A stretch of 64,000 nt of DNA from a virus, in the IMG/VR virus record IMGVR_UViG_3300045581_000334, positions 1-64,000 of that record, one strand, 5' to 3'. Positions 1 through 6,360 of the stretch are shown here, in pieces (position 1 is the stretch's first letter; each line of letters starts with the position of its first letter). The translations under genes and the position numbers were made by a program. The notes below the pieces were generated by a model that was given only the letters and a program-made list of their open reading frames with translations, was not told where the DNA came from and ran no database searches.

Positions 1-26
1 TGTACATGTAGATGTACAAATGACAT
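1..26 (-). CDS. dnaE: DNA polymerase III alpha-type polymerase, first codons only (partial)
   Basis: Only the start is inside the window. The minus strand reads ATG from position 26 and encodes MSFVHLHV before the edge. This is the characteristic opening of the PHP domain of bacterial DnaE-type replicative polymerases, where the FVHLHVHT motif supplies metal ligands. A ribosome binding site (GGCGGAGAG) lies just upstream. The gene follows the ssDNA-binding protein, primase and helicase, which fits a replication operon. Eight codons are too few for certainty; another PHP-domain protein is possible. Confidence 0.6.
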
Positions 27-46
27 TAACTCTCCGCCTTTCTAAA

Positions 47-715
47 TTACCAGCTTACATCTTGAGATGTAGACTCTGGCTCCTCGGTTCCGCCTTCTCC
101 GTTGAAGAAAGCTTCTTGATCTGCATACTTCATATCACGAACTGCAGTCTCTTCCAATTTGTACAGTTCCAGGGACGAACCGTCAAATGGAGTCTCATCT
201 TTTGCAAGTGGAATTATAGTGTAACTAGTATCTGTTTTTGTACCAGTTCTCTTAATTCTCCACATTAGATTTGTAATTGAGCCCATTTCTCCAGCATACT
301 CAATTAGTGTAGGGGTTACTGTTTTACCACTTGACCCCTGAGAAAGAATTGCAACATAAGGATCTGTCTTCCCATCATCAACTAATACATTGATGTAAAG
401 GCGTGAACGGCCTTTCCAGCCTGCCTTGTAATCTTTTCTGTGTTGCTCGCAACCCCAGCACTTACCTTGGTCTTGCATAGTGCATAGAAGTTTTCTGCGA
501 TAATCTTTTGGATTTGTATGTTCTACTGCAATAAATCCCAGACCGAATTTATCATTATATGTTGGCGAGTCTGGATCTAATTCCTGGAGAAATCTAATCT
601 TAACGCTTTCTCCGTCTTCAAGCTTTACCCAACGTGCCTTGCTTCCTTCGCCACCTGTTGGTTGTGGCTTGTCTAGTGCTTTGTTTAAGTCTTTTAGACC
701 TTTTACTATACCCAT
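47..715 (-). CDS. single-stranded DNA-binding protein, T4 gp32-like
   Basis: This 222-residue protein has the layout of phage gp32-type ssDNA-binding proteins. It has a basic N-terminus, a core containing a C-x7-C-x2-C-x2-H cluster (CTMQDQGKCWGCEQH) that could bind zinc, and an acidic Glu/Ser-rich C-terminal tail ending in DVSW. In the family such tails recruit replication partners. It probably coats ssDNA at the fork and works with the helicase and primase encoded upstream. It has a good ribosome binding site (AAGGAG) and its own extended -10 promoter, with an inverted repeat in the leader. The assignment rests on layout and context; no strict sequence signature proves the OB fold. Confidence 0.7.
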   Translation of the reverse strand: MGIVKGLKDLNKALDKPQPTGGEGSKARWVKLEDGESVKIRFLQELDPDSPTYNDKFGLGFIAVEHTNPKDYRRKLLCTMQDQGKCWGCEQHRKDYKAGWKGRSRLYINVLVDDGKTDPYVAILSQGSSGKTVTPTLIEYAGEMGSITNLMWRIKRTGTKTDTSYTIIPLAKDETPFDGSSLELYKLEETAVRDMKYADQEAFFNGEGGTEEPESTSQDVSW

Positions 716-737
716 TTTATATCTCCTTAATATATTT

Positions 738-754
738 GACGGTATATATCCGTC
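738..754 (-). promoter_or_regulatory. inverted repeat in the leader of the ssDNA-binding protein gene
   Basis: GACGG and CCGTC form 5-base arms around an AT-only centre. It lies in the 5' leader between the -10 box at 764-769 and the ribosome binding site. It could be an operator or an mRNA hairpin. Autoregulation through the mRNA leader is known for T4 gp32, but here it is only a suggestion. Confidence 0.35.
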
Positions 755-763
755 TGTCTTTCC

Positions 764-769
764 ATTATA
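764..769 (-). promoter_or_regulatory. extended -10 promoter for the ssDNA-binding protein gene
   Basis: The minus strand reads TGATATAAT, an extended -10 (TGn-TATAAT), about 48 bases upstream of the ATG at 715. It overlaps the 3' end of the primase gene. No convincing -35 box was found, which is usual for extended -10 promoters. Confidence 0.45.
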
Positions 770-1768
770 TCATGGGTTCCAAGATCGGTATTCGAAATCG
801 GAAACTGCGTTATTTATGCATGCCTTTATATCTTCATCTGACATATCGCCTGCGTCTTTTGCGCCATTAGGATATATCTTACCATATGAATGCGAAGCCC
901 ACAAGATGTTTTTATTTTTTAATTTTGAAGCAATTGATACTCCTAATTCTCTACCAGCTTGATCTGAATCTGTCATTAATATAATTGTATTAAAGTATCT
1001 ATTTAATAACTTAATATTGTCATGTGATATGTGTCCACCTAAAGTTGCTACAACATTTGGAAACCCAGCCTGATGTATTCTAATTGCATCAAATGTAGAC
1101 TCAACAATAATAACCTTCTCGCCAATACGCTTGGCCCTGTGAATGTTAAACATGGTTTTACTTCGTGGCAAGTTGTTACTATTCTTAAACTTTTTTTCTG
1201 ATATAGACCTGCCAACTAAACCGACTGGAGTTCCATCTGGACTATGCACTGGCACAATAACCATTCCGAGGTTAGATGAGTATCCTAATTTAAAATAATG
1301 CATAGAATCTAAATTAATTCCTCTGTGCTCAAAATACTCCTGTGCATGTTTGTTTTTCCCTAAGTTATTATAAAGATCATCTAATGTTTGTTGCGAAAAT
1401 TCTACAAAGTCTGGCTTATCCTCAAACATAGACTTTAGTTCTTCATCAAAATTTTCTACAGACTCAGCCTGCTTTGATTCAATATATCTCAGCGCTTGGT
1501 ATTCATTTTTACCTAATGATTCTTTTACAAGGTCCATTATTGTTCCAGCTTTGCCACATGAAGGATTAAAACAGATATACGCACCCTTAGTTCGGCTTAT
1601 ACTAAAACTTGGAGTATGCCTATTTGAATGAAATGGGCAATAAGAAAGAAAGTCATTGGATGTTTCTCCAGCAATATCTATACCCAAACTTTTAATTACT
1701 GATTTGATATGGGCTGGCGTATATTCCGTTTGATTTGTTTGTTTTGGGATATACCCTCTAATTGCCAT
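770..1768 (-). CDS. DnaG-type DNA primase
   Basis: The protein makes RNA primers for lagging-strand synthesis. Near the N-terminus it has a CHC2-type zinc module (CPFH, then C-x4-C in CFNPSC). It continues into a TOPRIM domain with the catalytic Glu in IIVESTFDA and the DxD metal motif in LMTDSDQAGRELG. At 332 residues it is shorter than bacterial DnaG and lacks an obvious helicase-binding C-terminal domain. I prefer the ATG at 1768, preceded by GGAAAGAAGAAG, over the in-frame ATG at 1819, which lies deep inside the preceding gene. Even so it overlaps that gene by 73 bases. It sits between helicase and ssDNA-binding protein genes. Confidence 0.9.
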   Translation of the reverse strand: MAIRGYIPKQTNQTEYTPAHIKSVIKSLGIDIAGETSNDFLSYCPFHSNRHTPSFSISRTKGAYICFNPSCGKAGTIMDLVKESLGKNEYQALRYIESKQAESVENFDEELKSMFEDKPDFVEFSQQTLDDLYNNLGKNKHAQEYFEHRGINLDSMHYFKLGYSSNLGMVIVPVHSPDGTPVGLVGRSISEKKFKNSNNLPRSKTMFNIHRAKRIGEKVIIVESTFDAIRIHQAGFPNVVATLGGHISHDNIKLLNRYFNTIILMTDSDQAGRELGVSIASKLKNKNILWASHSYGKIYPNGAKDAGDMSDEDIKACINNAVSDFEYRSWNP

Positions 1769-1995
1769 GACTTCTTCTTTCCTACATAAACTCCATGGAT
1801 AGTCATTAAGAATTTCCATGTCTCGCCCGTGAATTCTACCGAAAATGCTGGGTCTATGTCAAGTACCCTTACGTATCCAGCATCACGCATCTGACTAGTT
1901 AATAGATTTTCATACTGATTTCTGATTCTAATAATATCAGAATCATCAATAAACTCTACCTCAACTTGAAATCGTTTTATTTGTTTGTGAGTCAT
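1696..1995 (-). CDS. hypothetical protein between helicase and primase
   Basis: A 99-residue protein that I do not recognise. It starts MTHKQIKRFQVEVEF, has a mixed alpha/beta look with a hydrophobic strand-rich centre (AFSVEFTGETWKFLMTIHGVYVG), and ends in a basic Asn/Gln-rich tail. The start overlaps the end of the helicase gene by 35 bases and the end overlaps the primase gene by 73 bases. It is therefore translationally embedded in the replication operon. A role as a helicase or primase accessory factor is possible but only contextual. Confidence 0.7.
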   Translation of the reverse strand: MTHKQIKRFQVEVEFIDDSDIIRIRNQYENLLTSQMRDAGYVRVLDIDPAFSVEFTGETWKFLMTIHGVYVGKKKSWQLEGISQNKQIKRNIRQPISNQ

Positions 1996-3226
1996 TATTT
2001 AATTCTGGTAAATTTTCGTAGATAGGCTTAATAATTCCACGATTAATATCCCAATCAAGGAAGAACCTAAAGTCATGTCCATGACGATTCTTTCTAGAAA
2101 CTACCTCAATCATATCTGTATTAGCATGCTTATGAATAGCAATAGCCATATCAGCATCATACTCAATAGCCTTGGACCAAGCTACCTGGCTCATCATAGG
2201 AGGCTCATCCTGATCTGATATGTCATCTGCAGTTGCAGCAGTAATATCTATAATTGGAATATTGTTTGCTACTGCTAGCAACTTAAAGTCTCGTGATATA
2301 TTTCTATTTCTTTCAACTTCTGAATTGCTGCGTTTATTATCATTAAATAGTTGATGATAATCAAGAATAACTAAATCTGGTTTGTGTTGGTCAATCTTTC
2401 CTTGAATTGTGGCAGGTGTGACTTCTGCTGTGCCCTCATTAGAAACAAGAATAAAGCTGTTCTTGCCTTCCGTCTTTTTTTGTCCCCATGATTTGAAATC
2501 ATCTAAATTAATATCTCCTTTTGAAAAATCGCTTGCACGGAATAATCCAGAACCAAGCATAGTATAAATTCGGTCACGCATATTCTCTGGAGCCATCTCC
2601 AAGGATACTATCATCGGCTTAAAGCCTTGTTCCCAGGCCTTACAGGCTAAGTATGAGGTAAACCATGTCTTTCCTCTTCCTGGCCATCCTATGGCCACTA
2701 TAAGGTGTCCTGGAGCCATTCCTGTAGGGTATGCCTTGTCTATAGCCTCAAAGCCAGTAAGAATTCCTGGGCTTCCACCCATAACCGTAGATCTATCTTT
2801 TACAGATTGATAATGTCTCTCTGCAGATTCAATGTCAGTAACATCTACGTCTCTTACATTGTTTGTATATCTACTAAGGGTTGCTAACTGACTTTGCATT
2901 ACTCCAAGAACTCTAGAGGGAGCATCTTCTTTTAATGAAGATCCTGCCTGTAACATAATTGTTTTTAGCTTAGCAGAAACAAATTCATTCTTAAGTTTAT
3001 CTAAATAATATCCTGTCTCAGCCTTAGTTTGTACTGGCTCAAAATCTTTAAACTTATCTTGTAGAATTCCTACTTCTGGAACAGCCCTAAACTTATAATA
3101 ATAACTCTTTAAGCCCTCCCATATATCTTTATGAGAGGTAAATAAATCATCAGCATTGTCGGCAAGAAGTGTGCTTATGTCTTTATTCTTACATACTGCA
3201 GAAATTAATTCAGCTTCGGTATTCAC
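1961..3226 (-). CDS. DnaB-like replicative helicase
   Basis: A 421-residue RecA-fold helicase. An N-terminal helical domain (about 1-140) precedes the ATPase core. Walker A is GWPGRGKT at about residues 180-187, and Walker B is LVILDYHQLF near residue 289. A segment after it (RNISRDFKLLAVANNIPIID) matches the DnaB/T4 gp41 pattern. It should unwind DNA ahead of the fork as a hexamer and interact with the primase two genes downstream. The stop overlaps the next gene, and the start overlaps the 104-residue gene by four bases (ATGA-type coupling). Confidence 0.92.
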   Translation of the reverse strand: MNTEAELISAVCKNKDISTLLADNADDLFTSHKDIWEGLKSYYYKFRAVPEVGILQDKFKDFEPVQTKAETGYYLDKLKNEFVSAKLKTIMLQAGSSLKEDAPSRVLGVMQSQLATLSRYTNNVRDVDVTDIESAERHYQSVKDRSTVMGGSPGILTGFEAIDKAYPTGMAPGHLIVAIGWPGRGKTWFTSYLACKAWEQGFKPMIVSLEMAPENMRDRIYTMLGSGLFRASDFSKGDINLDDFKSWGQKKTEGKNSFILVSNEGTAEVTPATIQGKIDQHKPDLVILDYHQLFNDNKRSNSEVERNRNISRDFKLLAVANNIPIIDITAATADDISDQDEPPMMSQVAWSKAIEYDADMAIAIHKHANTDMIEVVSRKNRHGHDFRFFLDWDINRGIIKPIYENLPELNNDSQTNKTISS

Positions 3227-3537
3227 TCTTCTTCAACCAGTTTCTTTGTCTGTTCAAGTAGCCGTGCCCTGTTGGCAACGTCTTTATTTATTTGTATCAT
3301 CATGTCTTCAAGTCTATCAAAATTATTATAAAAGAAATTTAAAGGATGACCACTTTTACCTGTACGGAAATAATAGTTTAAAACATCCTTAGCCTGCTCA
3401 AACCCTATGCTGTCTAATACATCCTGCATGGCCCACTTTTCTTTATACTTATTTATTCTAGGCTTCTTTCCATACTTTTGCTCATAAAGTGCCATGTAAA
3501 TAGTAAGCAATATATACGGCTCTTTATTTGCTGCCAT
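3223..3537 (-). CDS. small helical protein upstream of helicase (possible helicase loader/partner)
   Basis: A 104-residue, largely helical basic protein. It has a conserved-looking core (ALYEQKYGKKPRINKYKEKW and YYFRTGKSGHPLNFFYNNFD) and a C-terminal helix rich in Lys and Glu. It overlaps the helicase start by four bases, so the two are probably translated together. In many phages a small protein next to a DnaB-type helicase is a loader, but no diagnostic motif is visible here. The functional link is context only. Confidence 0.7.
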   Translation of the reverse strand: MAANKEPYILLTIYMALYEQKYGKKPRINKYKEKWAMQDVLDSIGFEQAKDVLNYYFRTGKSGHPLNFFYNNFDRLEDMMIQINKDVANRARLLEQTKKLVEEE

Positions 3538-3733
3538 TTAACTCATCTTCTACTTCCTGAGTTTTTGCTATTAATTTACTCTCAACAAATTTATAAACCC
3601 TGTCTGTTGCAGCATCAACTGTCTCATTATCTCGCACAAAATCATCTACGCCTATTCCAATTTTAATACTTTCAAAGTTCCCAAGATTTCTTGTGAATGA
3701 TAGATCTACACGAACCTGAGTTCTATCTGCCAT
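3524..3733 (-). CDS. hypothetical small replication-operon protein
   Basis: A 69-residue acidic protein. It has an N-terminal beta-strand stretch (QVRVDLSFTRNLGNFESIKIGIG) and a C-terminal helix (ATDRVYKFVESKLIAKTQEVEDEL). The start overlaps the stop of a 35-residue zinc-finger gene in a TAATG junction. The end overlaps the next gene by 14 bases. I cannot assign a function. Similar small proteins recur beside helicase genes in actinobacterial phages as I remember them, but this was not checked. Confidence 0.7.
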   Translation of the reverse strand: MADRTQVRVDLSFTRNLGNFESIKIGIGVDDFVRDNETVDAATDRVYKFVESKLIAKTQEVEDELNGSK

Positions 3734-3840
3734 TAGTGTTCCGCCTTTCGGTGTCTACTCAAAGTGTCGTGGCCAAAAATGCCCCAACGTAATTCTATTT
3801 CTTTCTTGCATATCTCGCAGACTACAACCCTGCTAGACAT
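3733..3840 (-). CDS. 35-residue C2H2-type zinc-finger peptide
   Basis: The minus-strand frame from ATG at 3840 to TAA at 3733 encodes 35 residues: MSSRVVVCEICKKEIELRWG, then IFGHDTLSRHRKAEH. It has C-x2-C near the N-terminus and H-x4-H at the end, a spacing compatible with one zinc finger. Both ends are coupled: its ATG overlaps the stop of the preceding gene (TAATG) and its TAA overlaps the next start (TAATG). This tight packing and the motif make it a real gene. It may bind DNA, RNA or a replication protein. Confidence 0.75.
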   Translation of the reverse strand: MSSRVVVCEICKKEIELRWGIFGHDTLSRHRKAEH

Positions 3841-4322
3841 TAATCCGCCTTCCATACTGGTACGAAGTTACCTTCAGTGGTCTTAGTATACAATATAGTG
3901 TTGTGTTTGAGAAGTGCTCTTAATTCATTTTTTGACGGCATATTTTTAGAATAACCTGATTCTAAAATAAACTGATGTATGTCCATTATGTCCGATTCAC
4001 TATACATAAACTTATACCAATCACTTTCAGGGTTTCCAATCGGATATACCTTTTGCGGATATTTTATTTTTCCCTCCAAAATATAATCCTCAATCGTAAT
4101 CTTATGTTTATTTAGTAATTGAGCTACTTGTTTAGTTGAATAAGCATTTTCCATATTCTTAACTACTTGAGAATAAGAATACAGTACACGCTTTTTATCT
4201 GGATAGCACCAAGCAATTAATTCATCTTTTGCTCTAGAATAATTTAATACTTTGTGTATTTTATTATTTAAGAAGAAATAGCTAAATCTTTTAGTTTGTT
4301 TTTTTCTGCTTGCTCTAACCAT
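3840..4322 (-). CDS. helix-turn-helix DNA-binding protein (MerR/excisionase-like segment)
   Basis: A 160-residue basic protein. The middle contains AYSTKQVAQLLNKHKITIED, which reads as a helix-turn-helix of the excisionase/MerR type (start of a helix, turn, recognition helix). It is followed by a wing-like segment (ILEGKIKYPQKVYPI). The first 15 residues are strongly basic. The gene overlaps the upstream zinc-ribbon gene by 55 bases. A later in-frame ATG immediately before the HTH is possible. It may be a transcription regulator of the early operon; the target is unknown. Confidence 0.65.
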   Translation of the reverse strand: MVRASRKKQTKRFSYFFLNNKIHKVLNYSRAKDELIAWCYPDKKRVLYSYSQVVKNMENAYSTKQVAQLLNKHKITIEDYILEGKIKYPQKVYPIGNPESDWYKFMYSESDIMDIHQFILESGYSKNMPSKNELRALLKHNTILYTKTTEGNFVPVWKAD

Positions 4323-4456
4323 CGTCCTAGTGAACTTGTGTCCTTGTTAATCATCCACCGTTTCCCACACATTATGCAAAACAGCTCTACATGTAGTTTT
4401 TGTGAAAAAACCCTGTCGACAAAAACTCTACCCTTACACTTACCACATTTCATCAT
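4268..4456 (-). CDS. zinc-ribbon small protein
   Basis: A 62-residue protein with two CxxC knuckles, CGKC near the N-terminus and CIMC about 24 residues later. This is the classic spacing of a four-Cys zinc ribbon. The remainder is a helix (DTSSLGRWLEQAEKNKLKDL). Phage zinc-ribbon proteins of this size often bind nucleic acid or RNA polymerase. The neighbouring genes are an HTH protein and a metallophosphoesterase, so a regulatory or nucleic acid role is plausible but not shown. Confidence 0.75.
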   Translation of the reverse strand: MMKCGKCKGRVFVDRVFSQKLHVELFCIMCGKRWMINKDTSSLGRWLEQAEKNKLKDLAISS

Positions 4457-5259
4457 AATTTAAAAACCTTTCCATCAACTACACATGAGTAGTCTGGTGA
4501 AATTTGAACTAGCTGTATATGCGGATACTTTCCATTTTCAATATGTGCAACAGCAAATCCTTTTTGCCAATCATGATGCTGCATATATTTCATTCCAGAA
4601 CTCTTTTCATCACACATATGTCCAATTTCAAACCCACGAATTGTTTCCCCCTTGCCTTTATTTCTCAACTCATATGTTTGAAAATGTGAAGCAAGTCTAT
4701 GGGAATGTCCACGAATCAATGAAACCTGTAATGAATTCATGTCTGATCTTACTGCTCCAGCATCTGCAATAGATATACCGTGGTGCACATGTATGTCCCC
4801 GTATCTCTTTTTAGGAAGTTCATTATAATAAATATATCCATAACCTAATGAATCAAGATTCCATAAAGCCTCTGGTGTAACTATATTAATAAAATCTGGA
4901 AGCTTTGCATCTATATAATTAAATACACGTATGTCATGATTTCCTAATGCTGTAAATAATTCTGCATTTGGGCCAGCAATTTCTCTGTTCCTTGCATAAA
5001 ATTCTCGTGCACCTTTTGCCTCATGCTGCATTAGCGGAACAATTGCTGCTCCATTTTGATCTTTATACATTTTAAGAAACTCTGCAGATCTACCTTCAGT
5101 ATATTTACTGTAGCAAGCCTGATCATCAGTATCTCCAAGAATATCAACCACGTCTGGCTTGAACCACTCCATGACCTTAAACCAAAGCTCTATGGCTTTG
5201 TCATCTTGATACGGAAATTGTTGGTCGGATGAAAGCATCCATCTTAAATCATTTGTCAT
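4453..5259 (-). CDS. calcineurin-like metallophosphoesterase
   Basis: A 268-residue enzyme with the ordered metal-binding motifs of the family: an Asp in MLSSDQQFP, GDTDD, GNHD, an HHG segment (HVHHGIS) and GHSH near the C-terminus. It is about the usual length for a single-domain metallophosphoesterase. Phage members include nucleases, ligase-linked phosphatases and cyclic nucleotide phosphodiesterases; the substrate cannot be read from the sequence. It is the first gene after a strong promoter (-35 TTGACA, -10 TACAAT) and heads the leftward replication operon. Confidence 0.85.
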   Translation of the reverse strand: MTNDLRWMLSSDQQFPYQDDKAIELWFKVMEWFKPDVVDILGDTDDQACYSKYTEGRSAEFLKMYKDQNGAAIVPLMQHEAKGAREFYARNREIAGPNAELFTALGNHDIRVFNYIDAKLPDFINIVTPEALWNLDSLGYGYIYYNELPKKRYGDIHVHHGISIADAGAVRSDMNSLQVSLIRGHSHRLASHFQTYELRNKGKGETIRGFEIGHMCDEKSSGMKYMQHHDWQKGFAVAHIENGKYPHIQLVQISPDYSCVVDGKVFKL

Positions 5260-5306
5260 TAAACACCTAGGTATGAACGCAAATACTTTATATTAGCGTA
5301 AAGAGA

Positions 5307-5334
5307 ATTGTAACATTAATTTCTAAACTGTCAA
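5307..5334 (-). promoter_or_regulatory. strong promoter for the replication operon
   Basis: The minus strand shows a perfect -35 TTGACA (5329-5334), a 16-base spacer and a -10 TACAAT (5307-5312) preceded by TGT, an extended -10. The predicted start is about 40 bases upstream of the metallophosphoesterase ATG at 5259. It is the best-formed promoter before the early-type genes and probably drives the metallophosphoesterase-to-polymerase operon. Confidence 0.75.
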
Positions 5335-5337
5335 TAC

Positions 5338-5778
5338 CTATTCTTCTACTTTATATTTAGCAGAACTAATCCAATTTACTCTAAGCAATGGGAAGGGTGC
5401 TGGGGCCTTTGTGTTACCGTCCTTATACCAAACTTGAATTTTTGGTTCAAACTCTCCTTGTACTGAAACTCTAATATCATTTGCCCCAGGATTATTTAGT
5501 TTTGGAGTGCATACAGTAACTGGGTCTTCGTATTTTGAAGAGTCCCAAGTAAAACCACAGGATATTTCGTATCCGTCTGCTTTGCCGCTTGTAAGATTTT
5601 TAAATTCTACAAAACCTGATCTGTGATGAAAAGTAAAGTTTTTTGTGGAACCATTAATTGTTGTGCTAATTAAGTTGTATGCATTTCCAGCGGTAGCACG
5701 TATTTCATTTACCTGCTGCTGTAAAGCTCTTAACTTTTGTGGATCTACTGGTTCTCCATCGGCAAAAACATCTGACAC
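5338..5778 (-). CDS. hypothetical, probable virion or tail accessory protein
   Basis: A 146-residue protein starting at GTG (5778) behind a GGAG site. Residues 12-30 (QKLRALQQQVNEIRATAG) form a short amphipathic helix. The rest looks all-beta, with alternating hydrophobic residues and Gly/Asn/Pro turns. This layout of helix then beta module is common in phage appendage proteins. It is the last gene of the structural block before the strong promoter of the replication block. I do not recognise a family. Confidence 0.6.
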   Translation of the reverse strand: MSDVFADGEPVDPQKLRALQQQVNEIRATAGNAYNLISTTINGSTKNFTFHHRSGFVEFKNLTSGKADGYEISCGFTWDSSKYEDPVTVCTPKLNNPGANDIRVSVQGEFEPKIQVWYKDGNTKAPAPFPLLRVNWISSAKYKVEE

Positions 5779-5779
5779 T

Positions 5780-5951
5780 TTATTCTCCTAGTTTTTCATC
5801 TAAAGATTTATTATATTCTTCTTTAGCCTTTTCTTTCTGTGACAATTCAGTTAATTCTGCTCTAAGCAAAGCTATCTGAGTTTCATAATTTGCCACAAGC
5901 TGGCCTACTCTTTCTTGCAGAGCAGCAACAACTAATTCTAAATTTGGCATG
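5780..5951 (-). pseudogene. 56-residue coiled-coil gene with an apparent one-base frameshift
   Basis: From the ATG at 5951 (preceded by AGGAAAG) the frame ends early, after MPNFRISCC and about a dozen more residues. If one base of the TTTT run near 5940-5943 is skipped, the frame continues as MPNLELVVAALQERVGQLVA and runs to TAA at 5780 as a 56-residue Glu/Lys-rich coiled coil. The stop lies just before the next GTG start. The intact downstream frame and well-placed start argue for a real gene with a recent indel, a sequencing error or programmed +1 frameshifting. A shorter 37-residue product from an internal GTG is also possible. Confidence 0.5.
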
Positions 5952-5956
5952 CTTTC

Positions 5957-6181
5957 CTATTCTGTTAACGAATCGACTCTTGCCATTTCTGCATTTAGAA
6001 CTGACAACTGATTAGCTATTTCTTCTAAAGACTCACTAATCTTTGTTAAAACTTCAGGACCTGGTGTGTCCTTTGCATTTTCTACAAGCTGATCTACCTC
6101 AAGTGAATACTTTGAATATTCTAATCCTTTAAGGCGAGATTCAATTATTCCAATCATTTCTTGTTTTGTTAATATACTCAT
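5957..6181 (-). CDS. small coiled-coil protein
   Basis: A 74-residue acidic protein, predicted almost entirely helical, with heptad-like spacing of Leu/Ile in ISESLEEIANQLSVLNAEM. It has an unusually strong ribosome binding site (AAGGAGGGG) and sits directly below an extended -10 promoter. It lies between the tail-fibre module and the replication module. The function is unknown. Together with the neighbouring 53- and 56-residue genes it forms a cluster of small helical proteins that may form oligomers. Confidence 0.7.
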   Translation of the reverse strand: MSILTKQEMIGIIESRLKGLEYSKYSLEVDQLVENAKDTPGPEVLTKISESLEEIANQLSVLNAEMARVDSLTE

Positions 6182-6197
6182 TTTCCCCTCCTTCTAT

Positions 6198-6226
6198 ATT
6201 ATAGCATTTCACGTGCTATTGTCCAA
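6198..6226 (-). promoter_or_regulatory. promoter upstream of the small coiled-coil genes
   Basis: The minus strand reads TTGGAC (6221-6226), a 17-base spacer and TATAAT (6198-6203) in the context ATGCTATAAT. The same ten-base box occurs before the tail chaperone gene and before the gene at 31903. It lies within the 3' end of the 53-residue gene and about 10-17 bases upstream of the start at 6181. Confidence 0.55.
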
Positions 6227-6360
6227 GACTCCAGCTCAGAATTAAGAAATTCAATACTTTCTCCAGTATCCTCTTCTGTTCCTACTGAATTAATCCTTCC
6301 CTGTAAGTCTTTTATTCTGCTATCAATTATATACTTCTTATATTCTTTTTCTATATCCAT
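6199..6360 (-). CDS. 53-residue hypothetical helical protein
   Basis: A short gene from ATG at 6360 to TAA at 6199. It begins MDIEKEYKKYIIDSRIKDLQ and continues as a charged helical protein ending in ARETML-like composition (actual end IAREML). The start lies ten bases inside the 3' end of the large tail protein gene (an overlap of 6351-6360), which is typical phage gene coupling. No family is recognised. The charged helical character matches the two small genes that follow. Confidence 0.6.
   Translation of the reverse strand: MDIEKEYKKYIIDSRIKDLQGRINSVGTEEDTGESIEFLNSELESWTIAREML

Noticed and set aside
1769-1819. Upstream ATG at 1819 as primase start
   Set aside because: It lies deep inside the preceding gene with no ribosome binding site. 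The ATG at 1768 follows a purine-rich site and gives a normal N-terminus.
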